From NCBI GenBank assembly GCA_032191485.1, contig JAVDOI010000008.1, positions 17,210,674-17,274,673 of the forward strand: a DNA stretch of 64,000 nucleotides, in the 5' to 3' direction. The position numbers and the translations under genes were made by a program. The notes beneath the pieces were generated by a model, which was not told where the DNA came from, did not search any database, and saw nothing but the letters and a program-made list of their open reading frames with translations. Shown here piece after piece: positions 10,904 through 24,300 of the stretch (the stretch's first letter is position 1; the number at the start of each line of letters is the position of its first letter). The DNA is from Leptoclinus maculatus (Eukaryota; Chordata; Actinopteri; Perciformes; Stichaeidae).

Positions 10904-13731
10904 TCGGCAGAAAGGCAATCGGCTGCAACAGAGAAAAATAAATACTAACATGCTCATGGTGGATGACTTCTGCGTCATTGAGGAGTCTCTACCTTCAGTT
11001 AGGTGTGTGAGGACTTTCCGCCGAATATGACTGGAAATGTATTTGTGATACGTCAAGTGTAGTGTAAAGTTGTACCTGATTAAGTTCATCTTTTTCCTGA
11101 CAAAATTACACATGGAAAAATAAAGTTGATCAGCAATTTGACCACAGACCTACCTTGTAGCTCTCTTGCACCCTGGAAGCAGCTTTGATCTGCATGCATG
11201 GAAATTAATTCTTTTTATACTTTTGTGCAAAGAATGATTGACAGCTGCTTGATTTCATCAATGGCCTTGTCAAATAATACGTGTTGTTTTTGTATCCCAT
11301 TCAAAGGCCAATGTGCTTGTCTAACCATAATATTGGTCTTTTGGGCACACGGATAGGGCACACCCTGTGTTTGCTCAAATAATGGATGAAGTTTGTGACA
11401 GGTAACAGAGACAATGTACAACTACAGAGTTCTGGTGCAAGACATCAGTAGAGATGTATCTGTTAAAAATGAAATGAAATACAATGAAAGAAAACAGAAA
11501 CACAAATCTGTTTTAAGACTTTTAAATGCAACAACTCTAAATAAATGTAAGCATAAATAATTTGAGTATACTGACTGAATTGTGCTCAGTATGCCTTTGA
11601 GAATCAAACCGCAGGCATTGATCCTGTTGGAGGATGTAGTTTGGGTTGGTATTGAACGGTACTGCATTGCACAGAGAGATGTTACTGCCATTACGCCCAC
11701 CGCCTGAACATTATAGCCTTCATGAAGGTTTTATTGCAGGACTGTTGTATTACAACAAACTGTCTATAGTACAACAGTCCTACAATAGTCAGTATCAGTT
11801 GTTTCCCCTGGGAACTTGTTTTTTTTTGTAACTTGGTTTTTCTGTATTTGGTTGGGTTTTCTGCAGCTTATTTCTATTTTTTAGAATGTGTTGTTCGTGT
11901 TTGATTGCATTGCCTGTATTCGATTGTATTTTCCATATTTACAGTGTGTTTTATTATGTTGCCAATGTGATGTGAACTTGATGAAGATGTTTTTTCTGAG
12001 CTGTTAGGGCCACACCTTACTGTGGTTTTAGTGTCCTTGCCATATCCGCTTTCACTCTACTTTAACCACAGTGTAGTTACAATAACCATAATCCTTTTCT
12101 AAACTTAACCACACCTTTGCAAGCACATGAAAAACAAATAAGAAAACGTATAACAGGATGTAGTCAGGTGATAATTTTCTCAAAACAGTCGGTGTAAAGC
12201 CGTCTCTTTCTACAGATCAGTATAGGAAATCCCATTAGCAAAATACTAATCTCACCAAACATATAAAACTGCATTGAACACACACTTAACCAACTTTTAA
12301 CATGACAGCCGCCATACCAAATTATTAACATCACAAGGTAGTCTCAAAATAAGACTGTGATTGGTTCGAAGAAATACAACAAGCAAGAGCATTTGTTTCC
12401 CCCTGTAGTAGAATGATAATGTGTGGAGCCAGACCTTTCTTTAGCGCTAACACAGTGATTTTGAGACCTGGTCTGGCTTTGCGTGACAAGCCTACATTTG
12501 CATTTAACTTTAAAAAAAAATTGTATTGACATGATAGGGTTTCATTCTCAATATTGGAGTAATTTTAGTTCAAAATGTGTGTGCTGTGCAGAGGAGGAAG
12601 TCAAGAATTATAGGAACTAGAAAATGTCATGTGGCTACTGCCCAAAGATGTTGCAATATACGCCAATATTACCAGTAGTAAGATGTATCATTGAGGTTCA
12701 TTTGAGATATCGATTCTCTCATTTCTGCATTTCAGATTCATACTCTTGGAAATGACGGTAACACAGTGAAATTAGTTCAATTCATTCAATTTCATTTCTT
12801 CATAAAAAGAGTATTAAACTGACAAATCTTTAGTCAAAAAAGTAAAACAATAAAATAACATGTGAATACAATAAATGTCATATCAACTACATGCAGATGG
12901 CTTGTAATGACAGGAAAAGCACAGGTGTAATTATTACCATGCAAGGTGGTTACACAATGTGCTTTTTCTGTCAAGACATGTCTGACTGCTTGAGAGACAT
13001 TTCTGTGTCCTAGACATGCTCTGTCTCCCCCTAGTGGACACTGGTATATTTCAGAATCAGAATCAGAACCCTTTAATTGCCAAAGTATGTTGCACATACA
13101 AGGAATTTGACATAGTGGATAGTGCATAATATTAAACAATCAACACAGTTTATGTCCAGGGTGAGAGGGGTCGGCTACAATGCTTCTTGCTCGCTTCAGG
13201 GTCCTTGAAGCAAACAAGTCTTGGAGGGACGGCAGATTGCAGCCAATCACCCTCTCGGCAGAGCGAATGATGCGCTGCAGTCTGCCCTTGTCCTTGGCTG
13301 TGGCTGCAGTGTACCAGACTGTGATGGAGGAGCAGAGGATGGACTCAACGATGGCTGTGTAGAAATGCACCATCATTGTCTTTGGCAGGTTGAATTTCTT
13401 CAGCTGCATCAGGAAGTACATCCTCTGCTGAGCCTTCTTGGTGATGGAGCTGATGTTCAGCTCCCACTTGAGGTCCTGGGTTATGATGGAGCCCAGGAAG
13501 CGGAAGGACTCCACAGCGTTGACGGGGGAGTCACACAGGGTGATAGGGGCAGGTGTGGCTGCGTTCTTGCAGAAATCCACAACCATCTCCACTGTCTTTA
13601 GAGCGTTGAGCTCTAGGTTGTTCATCCCCACCAGAGATGAGTCCAATGAGGGTGGTGTCATCCGCAAACTTCAGCAGCTTGACCGACTGATGACTGACTG
13701 ATGGGTGGTACAGAGGCATGGGCCCCTGCAG
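10904..13731. repeat. Segmental duplication, copy 2 (partner 1-2,828)
   Basis: Colinear with 1-2,828. Unlike copy 1, it continues past the shared breakpoint (ccctgcag, ending at 13,731) into further LINE sequence, so this side has the ancestral arrangement and copy 1 is the rearranged one. The part from 11,514 onward is also the left unit of the tandem duplication 11,514-19,938. Confidence 0.93.
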
Positions 13732-13956
13732 GACTGGGGGAGGGGGACCTGGTGGTCTGGAGCTGGTGGATGGGGCCATGGGGGATGGGGTCCGGACTGT
13801 CCCATTGTCTTTCAAAGCGACAGTAGAACTCGTTCAGCTCGTCTGTAGGTAATTCATAGAGTGGGGGCTTTAGGCTTGTAGTTGGTGATCACTTGCTGAG
13901 AGCTGGTGTTGCAGTTTCTCAGAGTAATGTCGTTTAGCGTCTCCCAACCTGTATTT
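13054..13956 (-). mobile_element. Rex1-like LINE, 3' segment, interrupted by an L2-like LINE
   Basis: Same element as at 17,170 but with the 305-bp deletion also seen in copy 1. Minus-strand coding remnants run from a DELNEFYCRFERQ-type linker (near 13,820) directly to FADDTTLIG and the RT C-terminus, so the central RT palm has been lost. Its upstream remainder resumes beyond the L2 insertion at about 15,416-15,510. Confidence 0.75.
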
Positions 13957-15415
13957 TCAATTCAATTCAATTCAATTTATTTTTGTATAGCCCAAAATCA
14001 CAAATTACAAATTTGCCTCAGAGGGCTTTACAATATGTACACATGACATCATCTTGTCCCGGAACCCTCACATCGGAACAGGAAAAACTCCCCCAAAAAA
14101 CCCTTTAACGGGGAGAAAAGAGGAAGAGACCTTAGGGAGAGCAACAGAGGAGGGATCCCTCTCCCAGGATGGACAGAAGTGCAATAGATGTCAAGTGTTG
14201 AACAGCATAACAGAATTACAACACATTCAATGTAATTTCAACACATTCAATGTATGACAGAACCACGGCAGGAGGAAAGACCAGGTCCAGGTACAACCCG
14301 GATCCAGAGGTACCTGCGAGGCGATAAAGCACAGATACTCTGGTGAAGAAGCTGGTCAATAATGTGCATTAATGGTACCGGTAATATGAAATAGTAATGT
14401 AAGTTATAATAAGAGTGTTATTTATTAGTGGGAGTCAGCAGGGCTAAGGCGGGAGGAAGGACCATGGTCCAGATGAAACCACGATTCATGGAAACCTGTG
14501 AGGAGAGAAAGCACAAGGACTCCGGGAAAGAAACAAAGTCAGTAATGTGCATTAGTGGTAACGGTAATAGGGTTAATAATGTTAATAATAAAGATAGTAG
14601 TAGGTGTCAGCAGGGCCATGGCGGGTGGAAGGACCAGGGTCCAGATGAAACCACGATCCATGGGAACCTGTGAGGCGAGAAAGCACAAAGACTCTGGGGA
14701 AGAAGTAGAGTTAGTAGTGAGCATTAATGGGACATCAATTCATACAGACAGAGATGAAGAAGAGGAGAGAGGAGCTTAGTGTATCCTAGGAAGTCCCCCT
14801 GTAGTCTAAGCCTATACCAGCTAGTCTAAGGGCTGGTCCAAGGCAAACCTGAGCCAGCCCTAACTATAAGCACTATCAAAAAGGAAAGTCTTAAACTTAC
14901 TCTTAAATGTGGTGAGTGTGTCTGCCCCCCGGACTGAAACGGGAAGCTTGTTCCACAAAAGAGGAGCTTGGTAACTGAAGGCTCTGGCTCCCATCCTACT
15001 TTTTAAGACTCTAGGAACTACAAGTAACCCTGAATTAGTTGAGCACTGCTCTCTAGTAGGATAATATGGTACTATAAGCTCTTTAAGATATGATGGTGCC
15101 TGACCAGTTCGGGCTTTGTAGGTAAGTAAAAGGATTTTAAATTCTATTCGAAATTTTACGGGGAGCCAGTGCAGAGAAGCTAATACAGGACTAATATGAT
15201 CTCTGTTCTTAGTTCTTGTTAGTACACGAGCTGCAGCATTCTGAATCAGCTGGAGAGATTTAAGAGATTTATTAGAGCAGCCTGAAAATAAGGAATTGCA
15301 GTAATCTAGTCTAGAAGTAACAAATGCATGAACTAATTTCTCTGCATCGCTTTGAGACAGGATGTGCCTGATTTTTGAAATATTACGTAGGTGAAAAAAG
15401 GCAGTCCTATTTTGC
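13957..15415 (-). mobile_element. L2-like LINE, 5'-truncated (left copy)
   Basis: The minus strand has an open frame (15441-14860, 193 codons as read, including some flanking DNA) encoding the C-terminal part of an L2/CR1-type reverse transcriptase: TAFFHLRNISKI, VTSRLDYCNSLFSG, LQLIQNAAARVLTRTK, LHWLPVKFRIEFKILLLTYKA and PLLWNKLPVSVR. A 3' UTR of about 900 bp follows, ending in a (TTGAA)n tail at 13,957-13,976. 5' truncation and a short tandem tail are usual for this clade. It sits inside the Rex1-like element. Confidence 0.82.
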
Positions 15416-15510
15416 CTCTTTATACATGTCCCTGTCCCCACTCCTAAATGCTTGGTCCTTGTGCAGCCTTAGCTGTCTGAGTTCTGCTGTAAACCTGGGG
15501 TTTTCGTTGT
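15416..15510 (-). mobile_element. Rex1-like LINE, short upstream segment (left copy)
   Basis: The minus strand encodes NNENPRFTAELRQLRLHKD and GDRDMYKEA, the linker between endonuclease and RT in Rex1-like ORF2. It is cut at 15,510 by the tandem-duplication junction; the continuing sequence appears only at 19,939-20,060. Confidence 0.7.
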
Positions 15511-17169
15511 TAAGACTTTTAAATGCAACAACTCTAAATAAATGTAAGCATAAATAATTTGAGTATACTGACTGAATTGTGCTCAGTATGCCTTTGAGAA
15601 TCAAACCGCAGGCATTGATCCTGTTGGAGGATGTAGTTTGGGTTGGTATTGAACGGTACTGCATTGCACAGAGAGATGTTACTGCCATTACGCCCACTTA
15701 TAGCCTTCATGAAGGTTTTATTGCAGGACTGTTGTATTACAATAAACTGTCTATAATACAACAGTCCTACTATAGTCAGTATCAGTTGTTTCCCCTGGGA
15801 ACTTTTTTTTCCTGGTTTTTTTTTGTAACTTGTTTTTTCTGTATTTGGTTGGGTTTTCTGCAGCTTATTTCTATTTTTTAGAATGTGTTGTTCGTGTTTG
15901 ATTGCATTGCCTGTATTCGATTGTATTTTCCATGTTTACAGTGTGTTTTATTATGTTGCCAATGTGATGTGAACTTGATGAAGATGTTTTTTCTGAGCTG
16001 TTAGGGCCACACCTTACTGTGGTTTTAGTGTCCTTGCCATATCCGCTTTCACTCTACTTTAACCATAGTGTAGTTACAATAACCATAATCCTTTTCTAAA
16101 CTTAACCACACCTTTGCAAGCACATGAAAAACAAATAAGAAAACGTATAACAGGATGTAGTCAGGTGATAATTTTGTTCTGTAAAGAACAGGGAAATAAT
16201 GAGACGGTCAACAGGGAGTGTGCTGATCTGCTTGACCTCATTATAGACATGTTTTAAAAACACATAAACATTTCTGAGTTACACAATCTCAAAACAGTCG
16301 GTGTAAAGCCGTCTCTTTCTACAGATCAGTATAGGAAATCCCATTAGCAAAATACTAATCTCACCAAACTTAAACATATAAAACTGCATTGAACACACAC
16401 TTAACCAACTTTTAACATGACAGCCGCCATACCAAATAATTAACATCACAAGGTAGTCTCAAAATAAGACTGTGATTGGTTCGAAGAAATACAACAAGCA
16501 AGAGCATTTGTTTCCCCCTGTAGTAGAATGATAATGTGTGGAGCCAGACCTTTCTTTAGCGCTAACACAGTGATTTTGAGACCTGGTCTGGCTTTGCGTG
16601 ACGAGCCTACATTTGCATTTAACTTTAAAAAAAAAATTGTATTGACATGATAGGGTTTCATTCTCAATATTGGAGTAATTTTAGTTCAAAATGTGTGTGC
16701 TGTGCAGATGAAAAAGTCAAGAATTATAGGAACTAGAAAATGTCATGTGGCTACTGCCCAAAGATGTTGCAATATACGCCAATATTACCAGTAGTAAGAT
16801 GTATCATTGAGGTTCATTTGAGATATCGCTTCTCTCATTTCTACATTTCAGATTCATACTCTTGGAAATGACGGTAACACAGTGAAATTAGTTCAATTCA
16901 TTAAATTTCATTTCTTCATAAAAAGAGTATTAAACTGACAAATCTTTAGTCAAAAAAGTAAAACAATAAAATAACATATGAATACAATAAATGGCATATC
17001 AACTACATGCAGATGGCTTGTAATGACATGAAAAGCACAGGTGTAATTATTACCATGCAAGGTGGTTACACAATGTGCTTTTTCTGTCAAGACATGTCTG
17101 ACTGCTTGAGAGACATTTCTGTGTCCTAGACATGCTCTGTCTCCCCCTAGTGGACACTGGTATATTTCA

Positions 17170-18381
17170 GAATCAGAATCAGAACCGTTTAATTGCCAAA
17201 GTATGTTGCACATACAAGGAATTTGACATAGTGGATAGTGCATAATATTAAACAATCAACACAGTGCAAAAAAATAGAAACATATTAAAATTTACAATAA
17301 AATATAAAATATAGTGCACAGACAAACAGGTAACAGTACTTTAAACAAGTATAATGTAAGTGTAATGTAAACGTGTCAAGTGTATTTAAATATAGAAACA
17401 TAGAAGGGATGTGCAGGGGAGTGTACCGGTAGGAAATTGTCCTGGGATGACAGAGTAAGTGGGGGTCCCGGGCTTTGTTGATGAACCCGAAGACGGGAAA
17501 AAACTGTTCAAGTGGCCTGAGGTCTTGGTCCTGATGGACCGCAGCCTCCTGCCAGACGGAAGGGAATCGAACAGTTTATGTCCAGGGTGAGAGGGGTCGG
17601 CTACAATCCTTCTTGCTCGCTTCAGGGTCCTTGAAGCAAACAAGTCTTGGAGGGACGGCAGATTGCAGCCAATCACCCTCTCGGCAGAGCGAATGATGCG
17701 CTGCAGTCTGCCCTTGTCCTTGGCTGTGGCTGCAGTGTACCAGACTGTGATGGAGGAGCAGAGGATGGACTCAACGATGGCTGTGTAGAAATGCACCATC
17801 ATTGTCTTTGGCAGGTTGAATTTCTTCAGCTGCATCAGGAAGTACATCCTCTGCTGAGCCTTCTTGGTGATGGAGCTGATGTTCAGCTCCCACTTGAGGT
17901 CCTGGGTTATAATGGAGCCCAGGAAGCGGAAGGACTCCACAGCGTTGACGGGGGAGTCACACGGGGTGATAGGGGCAGGTGTGGCTGCGTTCTTGCAGAA
18001 ATCCACAACCATCTCCACTGTCTTTAGAGCGTTGAGCTCTAGGTTGTTCATCCCCACCAGAGATGAGTCCAATGAGGGTGGTGTCATCCGCAAACTTCAG
18101 CAGCTTGACGGACTGGTGACTGACTGATGGGTGGTACAGAGGCATGGGCCCCTGCAGGACTGGGGGAGGGGGACCTGGTGGTCTGGAGCTGGTGGATGGG
18201 GCCATGGGGGATGGGGTCCGGACTGTCCCATTGTCTTTCAAAGCGACAGTAGAACTCGTTCAGCTCGTCTGTAGGTAATTCATAGAGTGGGGGCTTTAGG
18301 CTTGTAGTTGGTGATCACTTGCTGAGAGCTGGTGTTGCAGTTTCTCAGAGTAATGTCGTTTAGCGTCTCCCAACCTGTATT
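17170..18381 (-). mobile_element. Rex1-like LINE, most complete 3' segment
   Basis: Longest remnant of this family here. A minus-strand frame 18093-17386 (235 codons) encodes the RT C-terminal half and continues past PSHPGHKLFDSLPSGRRLRS to SGHLNSFFPSS. The overlapping frame 18241-17957 carries FADDTTLIGLI and a proline-rich linker, so a frameshift separates them. The element ends at 17,170 in GAATCA repeats. The catalytic palm between DELNEFYCRFERQ and the FADD region is deleted, so it cannot be autonomous. Confidence 0.8.
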
Positions 18382-19842
18382 TTCAATTCAATTCAATTCA
18401 ATTCATTTTTGTATAGCCCAAAATCACAAATTACAAATTTGCCTCAGAGGGCTTTACAATATGTACACATGACATCATCTTGTCCCGGAACCCTCACATC
18501 GGAACAGGAAAAACTCCCCCAAAAAACCCTTTAACGGGGAGAAAAGAGGAAGAGACCTTAGGGAGAGCAACAGAGGAGGGATCCCTCTCCCAGGATGGAC
18601 AGAAGTGCAATAGATGTCAAGTGTTGAACAGCATAACAGAATTACAACACATTCAATGTAATTTCAACACATTCAATGTATGACAGAACCACGGCAGGAG
18701 GAAAGACCAGGTCCAGGTACAACCCAGATCCAGAGGTACCTGCGAGGCGATAAAGCACAGATACTCTGGTGAAGAAGCTGGTCAATAATGTGCATTAATG
18801 GTACCGGTAATATGAAATAGTAATGTAAGTAATAATAAGAGTGTTATTTATTAGTGGGAGTCAGCAGGGCTAAGGCGGGAGGAAGGACCAGGGTCCAGAT
18901 GAAACCACGATACATGGAAACCTGTGAGGAGAGAAAGCACAAAGACTCCGGGAAAGAAGCAAAGTCAGTAATGTGCATTAGTGGTAACGGTAATAGGGTT
19001 AATAATGTTAATAATAAAAATTGGTAGTAGGTGTCAGCAGGGCCATGGCGGGTGGAAGGACCAGGGTCCAGATGAAACCACGATCCATGGGAACCTGTGA
19101 GGCGAGAAAGCACAAAGACTCTGGGGAAGAAGTAGAGTTAGTAGTGAGCATTAATGGGGCATCAATTCATACAGACAGAGATGAAGAAGAGGAGAGAGGA
19201 GCTCAGTGTATCCTAGGAAGTCCCCCTGTAGTCTAAGCCTATACCAGCTAGTCTAAGGGCTGGTCCAAGGCAAACCTGAGCCAGCCCTAACTATAAGCAC
19301 TATCAAAAAGGAAAGTCTTAAGCTTACTCTTAAATGTGGTGAGTGTGTCTGCCCCCCGGACTGAAACGGGAAGCTTGTTCCACAAAAGAGGAGCTTGGTA
19401 ACTGAAGGCTCTGGCTCCCATCCTACTTTTTAAGACTCTAGGAACCACAAGTAACCCTGAATTAGTGGAGCACTGCTCTCTAGTAGGATAATGTGGTACT
19501 ATAAGCTCTTTAAGATATGATGGTGCCTGACCAGTTCGGGCTTTGTAGGTAAGTAAAAGGATTTTAAATTCTATTCGAAATTTTACGGGGAGCCAGTGCA
19601 GAGAAGCTAATACAGGAGTAATATGATCTCTGTTCTTAGTTCTTGTTAGTACACGAGCTGCAGCATTCTGAATCAGCTGGAGAGATTTAAGAGATTTATT
19701 AGAGCAGCCTGAAAATAAGGAATTGCAGTAATCTAGTCTAGAAGTAACAAATGCATGAACTAATTTCTCTGCATCGCTTTGAGACAGGATGTGCCTGATT
19801 TTTGAAATATTACGTAGGTGAAAAAAGGCAGTCCTATTTTGC
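18382..19842 (-). mobile_element. L2-like LINE, 5'-truncated (right copy)
   Basis: Duplicate of 13,957-15,415. Minus-strand RT C-terminal frame 19868-19287, then a long 3' UTR and a (TTGAA)n tail at about 18,382-18,403. The protein differs from the left copy at only a few residues. Confidence 0.82.
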
Positions 19843-20060
19843 CTCTTTATACATGTCCCTGTCCCCACTCCTAAATGCTTGGTCCTTGTGCAGCCTTAGC
19901 TGTCTGAGTTCTGCTGTAAACCTGGGGTTTTCGTTGTTATAACTCACCCTGGTGTTGGTACACAGCTGTCTTCACAAAAGCTGATGTATGACGTCACAAC
20001 ATCTGTGTACTCATTCAGACTGTTGGTAGCAGTCCTGAAAACATCCCAGTCTTAAGCCCG
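19843..20060 (-). mobile_element. Rex1-like LINE, upstream linker segment
   Basis: The minus strand reads DWDVFRTATNSLNEYTDVV, SYISFCEDSCVPT, then NNENPRFTAELR: the Rex1-like ORF2 region between endonuclease and RT. It is the part of the host LINE on the far side of the L2 insertion; the upstream boundary is approximate. Confidence 0.7.
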
Positions 20061-20145
20061 CTTTGTATCTATTATTCTATTCAGCTTTTATACTCATCAA
20101 ACTATTCAGTTAGCTCTTCAACCTCTGCATTGTTTATGTTTCTAC

Positions 20146-20250
20146 ACGCACGCACGCACGCACGCAAGGACGCAGACACACACACATACAAACAAAACAT
20201 CGTCCCTCCCTTAGCCCCTCCCTTAGCCCCTCCCTTAGCCCCTCCCTCTT
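20146..20250. repeat. (ACGC)n microsatellite and 12-bp minisatellite
   Basis: A (cgca)n run at 20,146-20,166, a short CA run, then about 3.5 copies of a 12-bp unit (cccttagcccct) at about 20,205-20,250. Confidence 0.9.
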
Positions 20251-21385
20251 GATTTAGTGGCTGACCGTTACGAGGGCGAGGCAGCATCAAGGTGGCCAGA
20301 GTTGGACCGGAAATTAGACGAATTTGCATTAAAAATAAAAGCCTAAAATATTTCGTAATATTGGTCATGCGTATGGAATCCGTTGAAGCTACTTTGAATG
20401 TTTCACAAGTTAATTCCCTGGCAGTTTTGTGTATTTCATGTTTGTTTCATAATTGTAGATGTGTTTGTGTTCCACGTGTTGGAGGCTGAGAATGAAAAAT
20501 ACCTTTTTTGTTTATATTTATTTTGTAATGTACTCCTTTGTCTGTTGATGTGAAGACTTCCTTGAAATTGAGATGGTTGATATCAAGGAGTTTATCCTCA
20601 CAGCAAAGCTCATGACAGTGTTGATACACTATGTCCTTGTATGGAACATTTCTTGGAATAATGTGTATATACACATATAAACATAGTGTGGAATGTACAT
20701 AGACAGAAATACAAGCCAAGTGCTGACATTAGCCAGAGCCCTGTAAAAGCCAAGTGACTAAACCAATTTGTTTTCTTTTGCCCGTCCCAAAAGTAAACCT
20801 GCATCTGGACTTTTAGTGTTTGTGGCCTTTTCCTGACTTTTTATCTGTAAAGCCAAATGAGTGTATTTCCAAATTATTTAGCATATTTATTCATCTATTT
20901 TAAGATGCAATACAACTGTGATAATTGTGTTAATTACTTAAGATGAAGTCCATGTTCTGTTGTTGAATATTTTCCCATAACCTGTGTATTACATTTATTG
21001 TATTATATTTATTTTGTAATGCTCAGAGTTCACGGAAGGGATATCTCATGCTAGGTAATCTCATATTATGACATATAACGTCAGTACAATATATTATTCA
21101 CTTTGGCTCTATTAGGCCAATCAAAAAGCTGAGTATTTGTTCGACGGTGCTTTTAATTTGAAGGTCTTTACCAGAATTTCCGTATTCATTCTGGGTGACT
21201 TGACTCTGAGGAGAAATTGTATCGAATCTCGGACTCAACTTTCCCAATGCACTTTGTGGCAGCAGCAGTTTGAGGAAGAACACTTGGCAGATCTAGGAAT
21301 TTACCGATAAGTAATTCAAGAAAATATTTGAGTCCGCCGGTAAAAAAGGAGAGTTGTTTAGTTTGATAGCCCAAGCTGTTGCATT
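20251..21385 (+). promoter_or_regulatory. Upstream region of the CD225-family gene
   Basis: About 1.1 kb, mostly AT-rich, without repeats I can name. The 5' UTR must end at 21,385. No TATA box or CpG-rich promoter stands out, so the transcription start is unknown. Confidence 0.35.
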
Positions 21386-24300
21386 ATGGACCCCTCTAAG
21401 TCTGCGAACGCTCCTCCAGCGGAATGGGCCGGTGAGAAGTCCACTATGGGCCATGTGCCCCCTCCACCATACCAGGACTACCCGAACCCGGGGTACCCTC
21501 AGCCCGGCCAGGGATACCCACAGCCCGTCCAGGGATACCCTCAGCCCGGCCAGGGATACCCTCAGCCCGGACAGGGATACCCTCAGCCCGGACAGGGATA
21601 CCCACCACAGCAGCAGGTAAGAAGCCCAAAAAAATAGCGAATATTTTTAGTGCAGATAATAAGATACTACTCCTCTCCCCATTATCCTGCTGAAGATGAT
21701 AGCAAGCAATGACAACACATTTTAATGTTGGTATTTTCTGTCTTCATGTGTATTAATGATGTAAAATGGAAAAAGATTTTGATTTTGAAAAGTAATTTGA
21801 GCCACAAACGGATCATTCATAATGTAATTCTCTTCATAAGAGTCCTGGTGGCAGGGACTTTTAAAAACTCTGTCCTATGTTATCCCACTGAGCAAATGTA
21901 TGTTCAAAATCCGTTAGGTTTGATCAAGGTTACTAAAGATTGGAAATGAAAGTTAAGAAGACGTCTTAGCCATAGACGGTCATCAGTCACACAATAATCG
22001 TCTATAATATGACTGTAGACTTATAACATTAGTTAATTCCCACTTTTAAACGTCTGTTCACCAGTGTTCAGCTTTAATATACCTATTTTTCGACATGGAC
22101 TAAATAAAAAAGGTGGCCTGTCATGGTAAAGTCTTTTATTTGAAATGGATATAGATTATATAAATTAAATTTAAGTCATATATAAAAATGGGTGAAATTG
22201 TTATAATTTCAAAATAATGAAAGGAAATTCAGCCAAGGATTATCACAGTTTGTGCTTTAATATATATGTATGATCTAAATATCCAAGTTGAATTAATATG
22301 AAGTCTCTTTTCTTTGTTTCCCTGATTATAAAGAAATCAGCTGAAGACCACCTCTTTGGTCACTAAAAGCACCAAACAAATCGGTTCAAGAAGGGAGTAT
22401 TTCTCCATTGGGGCCTGCTGTGGTTCAAATGTAGTTTCGTTTCTTGTTAAACCTCCCAGTTTACCGTAATTCATTCACTACCCCCCCCCTCCTCCCCCAA
22501 AACGTGTTTACATTGTCCCTGAAAGTGAGTTTGACTTTTGCTTCCGGGGTGTGGCCTGCAGGGCTATGGAGCTCCGCCACAGTATGGAGGTGCTCTTGGG
22601 CAACAGCAGTACCCGGGAGGACAGCAAGCCACTGTCACAGTCCAGCCGACAGTGTACGTGACCCGAGGCCCGCTGGATAACCCTGTCAACGACTACTTGT
22701 GCTACTCCATCTTCACCCTGCTGTGCTGCTGCCTGCCACTTGGAATTGCTGCCCTCATCTACTCCATCTCAGTGAGTTTGATTCACATGTATTTACAGTA
22801 AATTGTTCATGTATACACAAAGCAAAATATCCCCCAACCCAAACCCAAGTAATTTCATTCTGAATATGTGCCACACATGCTGCAGCTGAACCCTGCATGT
22901 TTCAAAAATACATTATACTTATAATGAAGAATCCCTTTTAAGTAAGATATATAAAGAAAAACAGATGGCATCACACATTTCTGTATTATATTTCTGTACT
23001 GAAACATGTCTAATAATTCCAGTAGCGCTGATGTCTTTGTGTCTCGAGGTAATGACAGTCCACTAATGAGATTGATTTGAAATTTTTTAAAAGAAGAAAA
23101 GTAACCTCTACTCAGCTACAGAATAGCTAGGTGAGCTTTCTACTTTCTCTGCCACAGAATGCATTATAGCTTGTGGTGGAAGCAATAGTACAGAGTGAGT
23201 CCTATAACACTGAAATGAGAAAAACAAAAACCTTCAAAGCATTTATTCTTTGCGCAAAGAAGGTCCAATCGTCATACAGAATGCAATGCGGTCTGAAGGA
23301 GGAAGAACCCAGAGTGTTGGTTGTGTACGACTTATAAAGGCATTGAGCACATGGTGGGATAGGAGGAGTTCATCACTCGGACATCTGGACATCGGTGATC
23401 ATTCACTGATCAACCATTGAATGGTTAATCGCTGATTGGTCCACCGATTGCATCCCCATTCAGCCCCCTATCTAAGTTGACAGTATCAAGCCCCTGATTA
23501 AGACACACATCCAATATTATTCAACCTGAGAGGACACTTACTGATCATGTCTGACATTATTAACTTTGTTAATACAAAAGGGTCAAAACACTGAGTGGTC
23601 AGCTAATAAAACAGGAGAAGATACACAGTGGACATTTGCTATCATAAGCTAAAACCATGAGGATGAGGAAAGAATTTAACATCTTGTCTAACGTGAACAT
23701 GTAAATAATTAAGAGGACACAGGACACGGCAGAACGCATTTGCATGTGAGCGGATGAGTGTGTGTGAGCCAAGTTTGGGGAAGTGAATGAGATTTACTGG
23801 AAGTGGTGGAGATCTGTGAGGAGAGAGAGGACAGGGAAGATGGTGTCAACAATAAAATGGAGAAGACATTTTGTGGTCCTGAATGTTGTATTAGGTGAGA
23901 GGTAGACTGGCCTCAGTTACGAATATAATTTGCTAATTCAGGAGGTTAGCATTAAGCGATACATTACCTCCCTTTAGGAGTGATTCCTCACTTTATTGGT
24001 AGTCCTGTCTTTTTGTTGGGTGAGGTAACTCAGAGGTTAGTGAGTTTGCTTTTGCACTGTGTCTCAGTACTTCTTCATGAGGAAAGGTTGACTGATTGTT
24101 TCCATGTGGTCGATGTTTAGTCCTCAGAGGGGAAAACATTCTTGTGTAACTTCCTACACAAGTCTATAAACTTGCTTTGGATAAAAGCGTCGGCTAAATG
24201 ACTGTAATGTAATGTAATGTAAGAAACTAATTAAAAGCCAAATATAACATTTAGTCAACCCTGAAACATTTAAGTATATTTACTGAGAGCCTTACTTGCA

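Larger units (their letters stand above)
11514..15510. repeat. Tandem duplication, left unit
   Basis: Starts at taagacttttaaatgc and ends inside a LINE at ttttcgttgt, where the next copy begins head to tail. It lacks two blocks present in the right unit (about 305 bp at 17,262-17,571 and about 110 bp near 16,176-16,288). Confidence 0.9.
15511..19938. repeat. Tandem duplication, right unit
   Basis: Head-to-tail copy of 11,514-15,510, starting at the same taagact point and ending at the tcgttgtta where the left unit meets this one. It retains the two blocks missing from the left unit, so it is closer to the ancestral form. Divergence from the left unit is visibly higher than between 1-2,828 and 10,904-13,731. 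Confidence 0.9.
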
